The notes: generated by a model not told the origin, from the letters alone. A stretch of DNA of 64,000 nt from Carya illinoinensis (GCF_018687715.1 NC_056765.1:19006894-19070893), one strand, 5' to 3'; shown: positions 34,691-47,160, counted from the stretch's first letter. Numbers and translations are program-made.

Positions 34691-36050
34691 CATCTAATTT
34701 CTCCCGTCATTTCTGAGGAGGAGAATGTCTCCCTTCTTTGTGCGCCTACAGTAGAAGAAGTCTTTGATGCTTTGTCTTCTATACTAACTCATAGCACTCC
34801 TGGTCCTAATGGCTTTGGTTTGGGATTTTATAAGAGCTATTGGGAGGGGTTTAAATTGATGTGTGGAATGCAGTCTTGGAGTTCTTTATGTCCAAGCATC
34901 TTCCAAAGTTTCTTATGGCTTTGTATTTGGTTTTAATACCAAAGGTGGATTCACCTATAGGATTTGATAAGTTCTATCTCATTAGCCTTTACTCCGTCTT
35001 TTACAAAATTTGCTCCAAGATTATTGTACATTGGTTAATAGGTCTCTTGCCTCGCCAGATTTCTTTGGAACAAGGAGACTTTAATCCTAGTAGAATTATC
35101 TTTAAAAACATTAGCCTCACTTAGGAAATGGTTGAATGTATGAATAAAAAAAAAAAACCATTGGAGAAATATTATGTTGAAAGTGGATATAGCAAAAGCA
35201 TATGATTGCGTGGATTGGAATTATTTGTTGAAGGCCATGCTGAGGTTCGTCTCTTCTCCCCAATTCTGTGACCTGGTCCAATTTTGTGTTTCAAGCCCTT
35301 GGTACTTGGTTATGATGAATGGTATAGTTAAGGGCTTCTTCCCAGGAGGCCGCAGCCTTCATCAAGGTGATCCTCTGTCACCTTACTTGTTTATTATTCA
35401 ATAAAAGGTCATTTCTAGGATGATTAATCGTAGTGTGGCAAAGAACAAATTTGGCCATTTTCATCAGGCCCAAGGTATGCCTATTATTTCTCATTTGATG
35501 TATATGGATGATGTTTTTATTTTATTAATGGGAGTTAGAGGTTGGTTAGAGTGCTTCAGCAAATTCTGAGTCAATTGAATGGTGGTCGGGATAGTCTATA
35601 AACAAACATAAGTTTGCTTTATATTGCTCGGACAAACTTCCCCTTACTCGTCAGCAGAGTCTATTACGATGTACTGGCTTCATGGAGGGGACTTTCCCTT
35701 TTCAATATCTTGGGGTGCCCATAATTATTGGGTGTCTTAAGTAGTCACATCTTGAAGGCATGGTAAATAAAGTGAGGCTAAAAACAAGTGGTTGGAAGAT
35801 CGACTTCTTTCCATCGAAGGGAAACTTGTTCTGTTAAGGCATGTTATATCCAGCATGGCCCTTCACCTTTTCGCTTTTTTACAGTTAAGCTACAATCAAC
35901 AAGATCCACAGGTTGATGAGCTCTTTCTTTTAGAGAGAGTCTAATGGGAGAGATAGAAAGAAATGGGTGGCTTGGAAACATATTTGTAGTCTTGTGGAAG
36001 AAGGGGGACTCGGTTTGCGGCATCTCCAGGACACTCAGACAGCCTTATAT
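34691..36050 (+). pseudogene. L1 ORF2, reverse transcriptase part, degenerate
   Basis: Continuation of ORF2 after the gypsy insertion. Seen: NVSLLCAPTVEEVFDALSSI, PGPNGFGLGFYKSYW (RT motif 1), VDIAKAYDCVDWNYLL (first catalytic Asp), GDPLSPYLFI (template grip) and YMDDVFI (catalytic Asp pair, about 35500-35520). Then follow segments of the thumb and connection, including LSIEGKLVLLRHVISSM. Stops and frame shifts are frequent, for example near 34970 and after 35400. This is a nuclear L1 RT, not a group II intron, because of the neighbouring endonuclease and RNase H domains. Confidence 0.9.
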
Positions 36051-36381
36051 ATGAGGTTTACTTGGAGCCTTCTATAGGGTAATTATCTATGGACTAATTT
36101 TTTCAAAACTAAATATGTGGGATCGAAACCTTGATTGCTAATAGATGCTACTAAAGGGTCAATATTTTGGAAAATGGTTTCTAATTGCATTCCTTTGTTG
36201 TTAAATAATTCTAAATGGAAGACATTTAGAAATGTCTATTCATTTTTGAAAGGCTTGGCATATGGCCTTGAGTGTGGATGATAGATTGCGCCATTTTGGT
36301 ATTCCCCTTGTTTCCAAACGTGATTGTTGTATTGCAAGCCATTATGAAGATATTAACCATGCTCTCTTTGATGGTGATTTT
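36051..36381 (+). pseudogene. L1 ORF2, zf-RVT region (left part)
   Basis: Sequence reading DDRLRHFGIPLVSKRDCC then IASHYEDINHALFDGDF is the zinc-binding zf-RVT domain of plant L1 ORF2, cut by the solo LTR at 36382 and resuming at 37776. Confidence 0.8.
36377..36381. repeat. Target-site duplication ATTTT (left) of the solo LTR
   Basis: Matches 37771-37775. Confidence 0.85.
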
Positions 36382-37770
36382 TGACTCACTCAAAAATAAG
36401 TAGCACAAAAGCTATCCCAAGTACACGAGGATGTTACATAATAATTAAGAATAAATTCCTAGATCGTATTCTCAGGAAAAGTTACTTAAAATCAAACTCG
36501 TTTAAAATAGTGAAAATATTCACAAAGAGAAAATAAAAATGATGGTACGTGCAATGGATGGAAGAGTGCAACAAGAATAAAAAAGGGCACTAGTCATGCA
36601 CTAGATTCATATTTTTAGATTTTTGAGTGTCGAAATAAAATGTAAAAGACTAACAAATTGAAATTAACAATCAAATAATTAGATAAACTGAACAATGTTA
36701 ATTAATCTGAAAATTAAATAATAAAACTGAAATTATTTAAGTCCTAATTAAACTTTAATCAATCTAATATGCAATGGAACTAAGAGATTAATAAAACTAA
36801 GCTAAGAAATTAAACTAGATTAGAAAGTAATTGACAAAATACGAAACGAAAATTGAAAAATTCAAAAATCAAGATTCTAGAGTTCATCCTTGTATTCAAA
36901 TTACAAATTCTCAAAATTAATCCATAGCAATTATAATCACTGTTAAATGAAAGCTTAAAGAAGCGAGAAAAATAAATAACATGAAGTAAAGAAATAGCAA
37001 ATAAATTGTCCAAAATTTTAAGCTAAAAATCTTAAAAATATTTCATAAAATTTAAACTGAAATTAAATAAAAATTAGAGAATGAAAAGAGCAAGTTAATT
37101 GAATGGAGATGAAGATGAAAAGTAGTGAAGAAGGCTAGCTAGCAGCAGGGGACCCTTCAAGATTCTTCAACAATGCAGTGAATGCAAGAGAAAAAAAGAA
37201 AATTGAGAGCGGCGCTAAGAGAATTGAAAACTCTCCTAAGAGAAAATAGATGTGTGTGGCTCCAAATATGTTGCGACTTAATACTCTTCAAAAGAAAAAG
37301 TTCATACGGCACTCAATAAAAACCTCTCCCGCAGGAAATCTCTCCTGTAGGTCAAAGTCTCTTCCCATTAATGTAGTGTGCGTGAGTCAAATGCCAAAAT
37401 CCCTAAATGTTTCCTCGGTCAAACGGTCAAAGCCCCCATAAAGACTAATGTGCCGTACACTTCTTGAACAAATGAAAAGCATGAATCTTTTTAAATCCCT
37501 TTTTATTTCTTAGCTTATATATAAAAAATAAAAATAAAAATTAGAAATAAAATAAAATAAAAATATATTATGCATATAAAGAAATATTGTCCAATTTAAA
37601 TTATAAGTTATAAAATTAAGCATAAATTCAAGCTATTAATCAATTTAAATCATTACTTAGATTTATGCATCTTAATCATTTTTTCATCTAAAACCAATAA
37701 TGATGTAATAAAAGAATTAAAATATATTGGTTCTAAATGTATAAAAATATGCAATAACTCAGTTCAATCA
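36382..37770 (-). mobile_element. Solo LTR of the element E family, minus orientation, inside the L1
   Basis: On the minus strand it reads TGATTGAAC...GAGTGAGTCA and matches the 3' LTR at 32928-34685: the TTTGTTGTTTAC/TTTGCTATTTCT segment, AATACAAGGATGAA, GTTAGTCTTTTAC and the ending CATTTTTGAGTGAGTCA (or close variants). It is 1389 bp, with 5-bp duplications ATTTT. It interrupts the zf-RVT domain of the same LINE that carries element E, in the opposite orientation, so it is an independent insertion that lost its interior by LTR-LTR recombination. Confidence 0.93.
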
Positions 37771-37775
37771 ATTTT
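37771..37775. repeat. Target-site duplication ATTTT (right) of the solo LTR
   Basis: Matches 36377-36381. Confidence 0.85.
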
Positions 37776-38626
37776 CCTCAAAACATTTGGTCCTTTTTTG
37801 GCAACCTTTTTAGAATTCCTCTTGGTAGGTCTTGGAAATATAATGTCTTGACTTGGTTTAGGCATGCTAGCTCTTCCTTCCAGGTGGGTTTTATAGTCGG
37901 TATTATGCCTATCATTGTTATTTGGCGGCTTTGTAGTAGAAGATGTGTAGCTCGAATGGAGGGCAAATTGGAAACTCATGAAGTTGTTGTTCAATCTATT
38001 TGTGTACGTGTGGATTGATTCCCTTTGTCATGTAGTTAAGAAACCGATTAGGTTGTCTCGTCTTGATGGCATGATCCTGGAGGCTCTGCGGATTAAATCG
38101 ATTGTTGCAAAAGCTAGAGGTTGCAAAGTGGTTAAGTGGCATAAACCTCCATCTGAGTGGTTCAAGTTGAACAAGGATGGTAGTAGTCTTGGAAATCCGA
38201 GCTCTTATGGCATTGGTTGCGTTATTCGTAATGATCTAGGTAGGCTTGTTTAGGCTTTTGCTTGCCCTATTGGTCTCGGCTCTAACAATAAAGCAGATCT
38301 TCTTGCGCTCCTTAAAGGTTTGAGGCTTTGAAAATCTTTTTGAAATGTGATAGTAGAGATTGATTCAATGATGGTTATTTCTTGGTAGAATAGAGGGCGT
38401 TGTGGTGTTTGGTACCTGGAGGATTTTTGGGAAGAGCTTGTTGGATTGACTCATATTGTCATTTTTAGCATGTTTTTCGTGAAGGTAATAAGGTGGCTGA
38501 TTGGTTAGCCAAGGAAGGTGCCTCCGGCATAGAATTGGTTTACTCTAATAATTGTAACATGCCTCGGATTCTTAGAGGTTTTCTCCGTTTGGACTTCTTT
38601 GGCCTTCCCCCTTTAAGGTGTTTGTA
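37776..38626 (+). pseudogene. L1 ORF2 C-terminus with RNase H domain, degenerate
   Basis: After the solo LTR the frame resumes with KTFGPFLATFLE-like sequence, then GCKVVKWHKPPSEWFKLN, KDGSSLGNPSSYGIGCVIRN (start of RNase H, Asp), and VIVEIDSMMVISW (second acidic position). HVFREGNKVADWLAKEGA follows (the conserved C-terminal His/Asp block), and the frame closes at LRLDFFGLPPLRCL with stop TAG near 38624. Terminal RNase H of the RVT_3 type is typical of plant L1 elements. Stops at 38251 and beyond break it. Confidence 0.9.
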
Positions 38627-38830
38627 GTCTTTTTATTGTTTTTGTTTATCTTGTTTTTGTTTACAGGCTTGTTTAGTTGTTTATTTGGTTTTGGTCTTGT
38701 TGGATTTTTTCTCCCATGGGTCTTGATTGTTACCACAGTATTTCTCTGCCATAAGTAAGGATATTATCAATAAATTTGGGAGGGGGTTACTATTGGACAT
38801 GTGACTACCCGCTCTTTATTTAAAAAAAAA

Positions 38831-38846
38831 AATCCATCATTATTTT
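38831..38846. repeat. L1 target-site duplication, right copy
   Basis: AATCCATCATTATTTT, identical to 22269-22284; it follows the poly-A directly. Confidence 0.9.
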
Positions 38847-40859
38847 TAACTCTAAGCTACCATTTTAAAATTTAGAGCCTTCAATTCACTATGAGTTTTA
38901 TTAATCCATTGTTACAAAATGAATTTACTTTATTTTGGAAATTTTTACAAGATTTCAATAATTTCCCTTAATTATAGTGTTAAATTTCGAAATTGTGTAG
39001 AAAGTTGGAAAAGTTCCAAAGTTCCATACGAACCCTCCCTCTGCCTCTCACCTTTTCAGTTTCTCTTATTGCTTGGTTGCATCTACGTTCAAACCACCAC
39101 AATGGAAGGAAACACTAGTAGAAAATCAACACTCTTGCGCCCAACGTGAAGTTGCAGCAACCAACATCCACTTTATAATATCCTCCATTACACAGCCGAC
39201 ACTCTTCCTCAAGTTCTTCCTCTCTTCTTCTCAGCAAATCAACACTCTCTCAAGTGGGCAAGTTCAGAAACTAAAGTGAAAGACATAAACCAGAAGCACC
39301 AAAACATCACCATAGCAGCAACCATGGCAGGTGGGTGCACATGCTTGAGTCAAATGTGTAAAAAATTGAATTTAACATTAGCTGTATAGCACCAGCAGTA
39401 TACAGTAACACATGTAAGGGCCTCTGTTGTGGATTTTGAATCTTTCTGTTCAACCCTTGCATAACATACCCTAACTCCTTTCTTAGAGCATTGGAATTGG
39501 CTAGTGTATATCCCAATTTAGCTAATATCATCCACATGTGGCCCGTATTGAATTAGTCAAACTAAAATTATCTAAGATATGAGCTACAATAATTCCATCC
39601 TACCAGTCAAATATGACGTGCACTGTAACAAAGTCAAATGTGTGTGTGTTTTTTTTAATATTCTACAAACCTTGTGCACAAAGCATCTTTCCTGCGGCTC
39701 TTTCTTCTTCTTCCCACATTCTCTCCTGCGCACTTCTCCTTCTCTCCTGCGTGGGTCCTTCCCTCTTCTCCTTCTCTCCAGCACAGCAAGCCCTGCTGCC
39801 AGCTTCTCTCCTGCATGGTTTTTACAGTATCTCTTTATTGGCATCTTCTCTCTAGCACGACAAGGCTCCAGCTTCTTCTTCTTCTCTCCAACATGGCGAG
39901 GCTCGTTCTTGTCTCTAGCTTCTTCTCTTCCCTGGCACTACTCACTTAACGGAGGGTCAAATTCCTTGGACTACATTTTATTTTTCTCTTTTCTTTAGCA
40001 ACAGCTCCAAAAGGGGCAAGTTCCTCTATTTCCCCTCCATGAATGCTCCAGTGCTACTTATACGAGAACATCAACTATAAACTGAGAAATCCAGCACATT
40101 CATATCCAACTCCAACTCAAACTTTATACTATCTTCGAGCTTCAAGGTGCATTAATCACTTAAAGATCCTCCCATCTTCGTCCACGGCTTTTCCAACTTT
40201 TCTCCAATGATTCTTTGTTTCTTGGTTCTATACTCTAAATCCATTCAACGTAATATTGATTTCTCCAATCCTTATAGTTTCACTTGTCACTTAGCTATTT
40301 AAGATTTAGTTTGAATTTGTACTGGCGAGCAATTGGATCAGTCATTTGGGTTTCTTCATGCAAACTATGGTGGGTGGTTTTTTGTTGTGTTTGAATGCGC
40401 TAATTGGGTTTTTTTCTATAGGGTTCATATTGGTAGCTTCGTAACCTATATGCAATATGTTGTTGTTTATGTTATTTTAGTCCTGTCTTATCTTGTTTTT
40501 TTGGTTTGGAAATATTTCATGTCCAAGATAGCCTTGACACCTGATGTAGTATCTGTTAGGTTTGACTCCATGATACTAATATAAGATGTTGTATGAGGGA
40601 TGAACATTTGTATTTTTGAATAAGGGGTTGTAGCTATAGCTAAACAAACTTTCAAAAATGGTATTTTTCATTTTTCAGGGATGGTATGTATTTGTTACTA
40701 CTTTGTGTGCCCCTTGGTTATAATATGGGAGAAAATAGTCATATATGTGGTTAATTATAGGCTTAATCATCGAGTGTTAAATGTACTGGATTTTTTTTCC
40801 TCTTGAGAATTTTCATGTGAGTTATCTTCATCGTGTTTGATAGACAAATGTAGGAAGCT

Positions 40860-41060
40860 TAATCATTGTTTGTGATTGTGGCAGTGTTATTTGTGTTGGA
40901 TTTGTGTGTTCTCAGGTGGCAGTGTTATTTGTGACTGTTATTATAGCCAGGCAGTGTTGGATTGTGACTGTTATTGGTGTTGGATTTGTGTGTAAGTCTA
41001 TTTGTGTTGGATTATTGCAGGCAGTGTTGGTACTGTTGGATTGTACATATGAGATTTTTA
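40860..41060 (+). repeat. Degenerate tandem repeat (GGCAGTGTT / TGTTGGATTTGTG)
   Basis: GGCAGTGTT occurs repeatedly with GTGACTGTTATT and TGTTGGATT words in irregular spacing. Confidence 0.65.
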
Positions 41061-41584
41061 TTTGCATATGAGATTTTACCATCTATATACATATGAGATT
41101 GTTATTTTATAGATTGTTAGATTGTGAAAATGAAAATGAATATGATTGTTGGAGGTTATTAGAGATTATGAAAATAAAATAGAAATTAATTAAAGAAATA
41201 TAAATAATAAAAAAGAATAATATTTTATTACTACAAAGAGTGTGATGGTTAATCCAATGTAGACTTTAAATTTTGAGTGATTAACTAAAAGTAAAAAGTT
41301 TACATATTAGTCAAATTTTGAAGATTGGAATGATCACAATGCTCTTATGTGTCATATAAACCACTTTTCCTCTTCATTTTAGTGAAAAGATTATTTTGGA
41401 AAGTTTACTAGATGTGCAATATTTTAGTGGTGTCTATGTATTGGCTTTTCTTTGTTAGCCTATTTTAAATTCACCTGTCTATGATAAATGTCATGCGTTA
41501 GGATGATGGAACATATATTGTTTTAGTATTATCCCATGTTTATATGTGTTGCTACGTAGTTAATGAACGGAGTGACAAGAAAGA

Positions 41585-41757
41585 TGAAATAAAAGAATTG
41601 TGAATAGTAATAAAAAGTAGGTGAAAAGTAACAATAAATAGTAGTAAAAAGTAGGTAAAAAGTAATGAATAATAGTAAAAGTAGGTGAAAAGTAATAATG
41701 AAGTAATTAATAGTTGTGAGAAGTGTTGAGTACCTCTCAGTACCCAAACGCAACCTA
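41585..41757. repeat. MITE-like fragment with internal AAAGTA repeats
   Basis: Iterations of TAGGTGAAAAGTAA/AATAGTAAAAGTAGG end in CAGTACCCAAACGCAACC, the inverted form of a GGTTGCGTTTGGGT terminus common in plant MITEs. The left terminus was not found. Confidence 0.45.
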
Positions 41758-42002
41758 AAATATTGACATGAGCTTAGCTCTATTTTCCTCAAACCTTATT
41801 CGCCCTCTCCATTCCTCCTCTCCATTCACCATCGCCGTTGTTGTTCGTCGTTCACCTTTCATTGCTGCTCCCTTCTGTTGCTTCTCCACCTTGTGTTCAG
41901 ATCTATACACTCTCACCAGTAGTTCTCCATCTACCCCACTCTTTACTACTCCAATCCATCACAAGTTTCTCTCTTACTTTCTCTCTTGAAGATGCAAGCG
42001 TT

Positions 42003-42836
42003 TGGCTAGGACTAGATGACTAAGATGATAGACTTCATTTTATTTTTGGTTTTATAACTTGGATGAATGTAAAACACTTTGACTTTATCTGTAACTATTT
42101 TGATTATATCTAGAAGTTGTTAGGAAGTGTTTTAGATAATTCAAAAGTATAGAAGTCAAGTTCCAAAAGTTTTGGTCTTATTCATAGAAGAGTTTGAAAG
42201 ACAAACTGCTACTGTTGTGAAGATAAAGTGTTAGGTGTCAGTATTCCATTAGCGGAGTCCTTCTTCAACACAATTCTACTGTCTTACAAAATGCTTCTAG
42301 ATAGGATATTTAAGTGATCCTATTAATGAGAATATGCAGAGATTTCAGACTTGGAAATTTTGGAGAGTCATTTTGAGTGCATATGTATGAGAAAATGTCT
42401 AGTTGTTTTTCTCTTATCAAGTGTGATCGTGCTTCATGTTGGAGATTGAGTGATTGCGATTCAACCACTGGATTTCTAGGAGACAAGCCAATGTTTGAAG
42501 ATCGTCAGAGGTTCTTGCTACTACTACAGTAGAAGCAAATGAGTTGTTTGTAGTGTTAAGTACGAGAGTCAATTGACTAATGTTTTGTAATTGAGACTTG
42601 TACTTGATTTTCAAATAATAAAATTTACTATTCTGGGTTTGGCTACCCGTAGGGTTTTACCTTTAAAGAGTTCTTAATTTAAAAAGTTTCCTTTCGTTAC
42701 CAAGATTGGTGTTATGCAATTAATTTATTTTATATTATTGTTTGGTTATTAAATAATTGCATGATTGAAAACTAACCAAATTTTTGAGTGAATTAGTAGA
42801 TCTTTGTGGTACTATACAGGGATATTTGGGTAATTC
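42003..42836 (+). repeat. 5' LTR of element A
   Basis: Starts TGGCTAGGACTAGATGAC and extends to just before the primer site; aligns with the solo LTR at 7391-8215. The right end is approximate within about 20 bp. Confidence 0.75.
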
Positions 42837-42840
42837 TAAT

Positions 42841-42852
42841 TGGCATCAGAGT
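42841..42852 (+). promoter_or_regulatory. Primer binding site, initiator tRNA-Met type (element A)
   Basis: TGGCATCAGAGT is the Copia consensus TGGTATCAGAGC with two changes. Confidence 0.85.
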
Positions 42853-42891
42853 GGTTCAGTTATTTGAGTGTGATTGGTGTCCTTGTAGATT

Positions 42892-44680
42892 ATGTCATCA
42901 TTGTTGTCACCCCCGCCACATTTTGATGGGGAAAGGCTATGCTTATTGGACACTTTGTATGAGGGTTTGCCTCAAGTATTTGGATGAACGTGTGTGGTAT
43001 GTCGTTGAAGGAGGATGGAATAAGCCCGAGACAACTCTTGATACTTGGACTAAGGATAAGATCAACAACTGTAACTAGAATAGCAAAGGACTTAATGCTA
43101 TTTTCATGGTTGTATCTCCAAAAGAATTTAAACGAATCTCCATGTGTGAGATTGCCAAAGAAGCTTGAGATATTTTGGAAGTTACACATGAAGGCACAAG
43201 AATTGTAAAAGATTCGAAATTACATATACGAATCTCAAAATTTGAAGAGATTAAAATGTTAGAAGATGAGAGTTTTAATGATATTTATGCTAAACTTAAT
43301 GATATGGAAAATTCCAGATATAATCTCGGCGAGAAGCTGGAATATTCAAGGGTCGTGAGAAATATTTTAAGGTCATTACATGAAAGATTTCGCCCAACAA
43401 TTACAGCTATTGAGGAAAGGTAGGGTTTGGAAGCTATTAAGGTTGAAAAACTGGCTGATTCCTTGCAAACATATGAGACCTCACTTCCTTAAACAAAAAA
43501 AGGTAAATTTATTGCTTTAAAAACTGTGCAAGAAGATCGAGATAATTTTTCTGATGAAGAAAATACGAACAATGAGAATATTGCTCTCATTGCGAGGAAA
43601 TGCAGAAAATTCTTGTTTAATAAGAAAGCTAGTGGAGAGCAAAAATGAGTTAAGGAACTTTCTACAAAGAAAAATGATTCTAAAAAATGGAATAAAGAAA
43701 AACCTGAGTAAAAGGACAAAGTAAAGTGCCATGAATATTCTAGATATGGTTACATCAAAGTGGATGCCCAAATTTAAGAAACAAATAAGGGAAAAACACT
43801 GAATGTGACAGTGACAGTTCATAATCTACTTATAGTTCATCATTTGATGATGAGAATTCCGTTATAGCTTTTACCACTGTTATTGACGATTTTCCATAAA
43901 TTGTGCTAACAAAATCTGAAAGTAAATTTGATGATAGTGACTCGGATATAACTCTTGTTGATGCTGACCACGAGCTAAGCATACAGGAGGTTTATAATGA
44001 TTCATGTGAAGAAGTGCTCAACCTTTAAAAGCTTAAGAAGAATCTGTACAACAAACTCACATTAGTGGAGACTGAAAAGAACAATCTCGGAAGCACTGCA
44101 AAATTTCTAGAGTTGAAATCTCGAGATTGAAGGTTCAAAGGATGTACTAGACAAAGAATTGAAAAATTCCTAATAGTGCCAGCAAATATCAACAACTCAA
44201 AAATTAGATGAAATGTGAAGTATTGGAAAGTCCACCTTTGATCGTACTGGGTTAGGGTACAAAAATTTCCAAAACAAAGATCCTTAAGCCTTATCATCTG
44301 CTATCACTACCTTCAAGAGTATTATCTTAATAAAAGGAAATCAATTTGTGGGTGCTCCAAAAGAAGTCACTTCAAAGCCAAATCGTGTTGAAAAACCACA
44401 TGAAAGATCAAACTTAAAAAAGCTTAATCGAGGTGATTTGAAGGTAAGTCTGTTCCTATTTGTCATCATCGTGGTATTTCTGGCCACATAAGGTCATATT
44501 GCATTAATTTGAGTAGAGCGTAGAAAAATGTAGGTGACATAAAGTCAAAGAGGAAGGGAAAAGAAAAATGTAGGTGACATAAAGTTAAAGAGGAAGGGAA
44601 AGACTACTGAAAATAGTTCAAGAGTCAAGCCATCAAATAACCTCTACAAGCCTCAAGCTTGGTGAACTATTAGAATTTTG
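42892..44680 (+). pseudogene. gag of Copia A (UBN2-type), degenerate
   Basis: Gag packages the element RNA. In order: PPPHFDGE, AYWTLCMRVCLKYLDERVWY, VEGGWNKPETTLDTW, IFMVVSPKEFKRISMCEIA, ILEVTHEGTRIVKDSKLH, MLEDESFNDIYAKLNDM, then VRNILRSLHERFRPTITAIE and VEKLADSLQTYE. This is the standard Sirevirus gag order. Two zinc-knuckle relics follow: CHEYSRYGYIKVDAQI, which has lost its last Cys, and CHHRGISGHIRSYC, which has lost its second Cys. An acidic linker (SDSDITLVDAD) lies between them. Stops and frame shifts are many. It ends where element B inserted. Confidence 0.88.
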
Positions 44681-44684
44681 TCTT

Positions 44685-45266
44685 TATTGCCCAAATGACT
44701 AACACAAGAGGGGGTGAATAGGGTTTTATTTAAAAATTAGTAATTATAAATTAAATACATAATATAAAATATGAACAAAATACGAAATAACAATAACTAT
44801 ATAGAGTAAGGGTAAGAGAGAAGCAAACTCAGTATGTAAACAAGGTTTGGCCTCACTGCCTACATCCTCGTCTCAAGCTACACTTTGAGTATTCCCAAAT
44901 TCACTATTCAACCTTTTCAGGTGGAGATAGAAACCTATCAGATCTTGAGCAACACCACTACAAAAAATCCATGTAGAACACTCTATACACTTGTAATCAC
45001 CTTATATATGGTAATTCAACTATTCTCTTTGTAGAATACCATCTATACTCACAATGGTTGTATACACCATTTTACTCATGATACAAGAACTGATAGTGAG
45101 TAGATTATCAGAGAACACTCCTCAATGAGTGAAATAAGAACAATACAGTGTAAACTATATATCTCTAAAAATGAACAAGGGTTAAGGCTCAATACTTTGA
45201 GAAAAGAGATTGAAAGTTTTGAAGGAATATTGTATGCTCTTATTGTTATATATTTGAACATCTCTA
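44685..45266 (-). repeat. 3' LTR of element B (partial)
   Basis: Starts TATTGCCCAAATGAC on the plus strand and matches 52294-52840 plus the first bases after 58470 (TATGCT(C/T)TTATTGTTATAT). Similarity stops near 45266, so the U3 part is missing or replaced. Confidence 0.8.
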
Positions 45267-45469
45267 TGAAAGTTTCGAATGAATATTGTATGCTCCTTGA
45301 AGCCCAACTTTATCATTTTAGTGTGGCTGGAGATTTAAATTGGCTGATGTTGTTGACAAACGGGATTTGGCAGAGATTTGAGGGCTCTAAGTTTCTATTT
45401 AAAAATAACCATTTTCACCCATCGGATACAAAAAAGAAATCTCACATTGCTCCTTAACTTGGATTATGT

Positions 45470-46570
45470 TTTTCCATAACGATAGTATTGCCAAGCAACT
45501 ATCTTTCAGGAATGTTCCAGACTTTAATTAGGAAAAACCCTCTACACCTCAACCACCAATTTTCTCTCATGAGGCTGTCAATACCATGATAGGAGTAGAG
45601 ATCCATTTTTTTGGTAGAACTGATTTTGAGGTTGTTACAGACTCAAAAATGCTCAGTAATCAGTCTGTCTCAGAGGTTATTAGCAAGGGTGAGTGAGATT
45701 GATTGTCTTAATAATCAAATATCTGAGTTGTGTCAAAAGCTTGCTAATAAGGATATAAAGAATAAAGAGTTGAAAAAATTTACAGATTGGTATGGTCATG
45801 ACCTATAACCACAAACAGAGAAGCTGGAATGAGAGAGAGTTCAAATACAAGGTCAGCATTAATAGATAATAGTAGAGTTTCAGCGTTTACGAGAAAAATT
45901 GGAACAACTTGTTGTTAATCTCGCTGACTTAGCAAGATAACTTTTGGCAATTTGCGTCCAGCATATCTTATAATTTTTGACTAAGTAAGATTTGAAGAGA
46001 TGATAGCTTGTCTTGTTCTCATTTGTATCTTTATAAAATTAGTCTTGAGTTTCATCTAATTCACATCAAATCTTCTTCACATCTCTATAATTCCCCTACC
46101 TTTCTTCAACATTCACGCTTTAATGTTTCAATTCTTTTCTCAATGGCTTCTTGTCCTAGCACTCTCTAGATCTATCCATGACGTATTCTACACCTCAATC
46201 TTCTGTTTTTTTTGCAGTTGCCATAGATGCCATGCTGCAGTAAAAAAATAATAATTTGGCTAATAAAACAGACTCCGACTCATTTATAACTTGGTGAGTC
46301 TCTGGGCTCGCTACTCCTCCTCCATAGTTACCTTTTCCCAACGGCTACAAACTAGAACCTACAAGGTGGAAAGGTTTAATGAACAAATTGTTGTATTTTA
46401 GTGAATTGTTCAAAAGTCTCATGCACGAGAAGGAGTTCTTCAACAGAAGAATAAAAAGTTAAAGTTCATATTAGACTCTTCATTCCACTTGTTAGTTCCC
46501 ATAGATAGGGATGACATGATATTATATGAAGAGAATGAAGGTCTCAAACATGAGGCTAAGAAGCTCAAGT
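45470..46570 (+). pseudogene. Antisense coding-like remnant inside element B (unknown protein)
   Basis: On the plus strand, opposite to B, there is protein-like sequence in shifting frames: RNVPDFN, EKPSTPQPPIFSHEAVNTMI, then a coiled-coil-like stretch (45611-45940: LARVSEIDCLNNQISELCQK, ANKDIKNKELKKF, FQRLREKLEQLVVNLADLA). A second stretch follows (46170-46570: TPQSSVFFAVAIDAMLQ, YKLEPTRWKGLMNKLLYF, EENEGLKHEAKKLKFI). No family recognised. The place, between RNase H and 3' LTR on the other strand, is where antisense ORFs occur in some plant LTR elements. It could instead be a captured host exon. Confidence 0.4.
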
Positions 46571-46659
46571 TTATATAAAATTGTTTTAAAAAAAATTTCT
46601 ATCTCTATTTTTATTGACTATAGTATATCTCTTACTAGATATTCATAGCATGCATCATA

Positions 46660-47160
46660 TCTATTTATCTTCTAATCATGCATAGTCTATCTTTCGGCTA
46701 AGGTTTTGTGAAAATGTTTGCCACCTGATCGTGTGTGCTTGTGAACTGTAGTACGATATTGCCCTTTTGCACATGATCACGAAGAAAATGATATCTAATT
46801 TCAATATGCTAAGTTATAGAATGTTGTATTGGGTTCTTTGAAAGATTTATAGCATTTGCATTATCACATTTGATTAGAATATGATTATACATGAATTTAA
46901 AATTCTCAAGTTGTTGCTTCATGTAAAGAACTTGAGCACAACAACTACCTACAATAATATATTCTGCTTCAATAGTAGATAATGCAATAGAATTTTACTT
47001 TTTACTAAACCATGAAATAAGTGCTTGACCTAAGAAATAACATGTTTCACTAATACTTTTTTGATCAACTTTGCAACTAGTATAATCTGCATCAAAGTAG
47101 CTGAGAAGATCGAAAGGAGTTTGCTTACGATACCAAAACCCTAGGTTACTTGTACCAATA
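46660..47160 (-). pseudogene. RNase H domain of Copia B, degenerate
   Basis: The minus strand reads YFDADYTSCKVDQKSISETC, YFLGQALISWFSKK, NSIALSTIEAEYI, AQVLYMKQQLENF, KCDNANAINLSKNPIQHSIT, HIEIRYHFLRDHVQKGNI and STHDQVANIFTKP: the full Copia RNase H order with catalytic Asp (FDAD), Glu (EAEY) and Asp (CDNANAI). The stop codon after SKK and a few others break it. Confidence 0.9.

Larger units (their letters stand above)
38847..42002. other. Intergenic, low-complexity DNA, no gene recognised
   Basis: Holds a CT/CTT-rich stretch (about 39690-39960), degenerate TGTTGGATTTGTG-type repeats (40860-41060), a GTGAAAAGTAAT-type repeat stretch (41600-41720) whose right end CAGTACCCAAACGCAACC looks like a MITE terminus, and a Ser/Pro-rich open frame at 41768-41989. 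None shows a protein family signature. Confidence 0.5.

Noticed and set aside
39579..39998. 139-residue Ser-rich open frame
   Set aside because: CT/CTT-rich low-complexity DNA with several overlapping open frames; no family motif or splice context.
41768..41989. Ser/Pro-rich frame resembling a transit peptide
   Set aside because: Ends just before the LTR of element A and has no continuation; composition alone is not enough.
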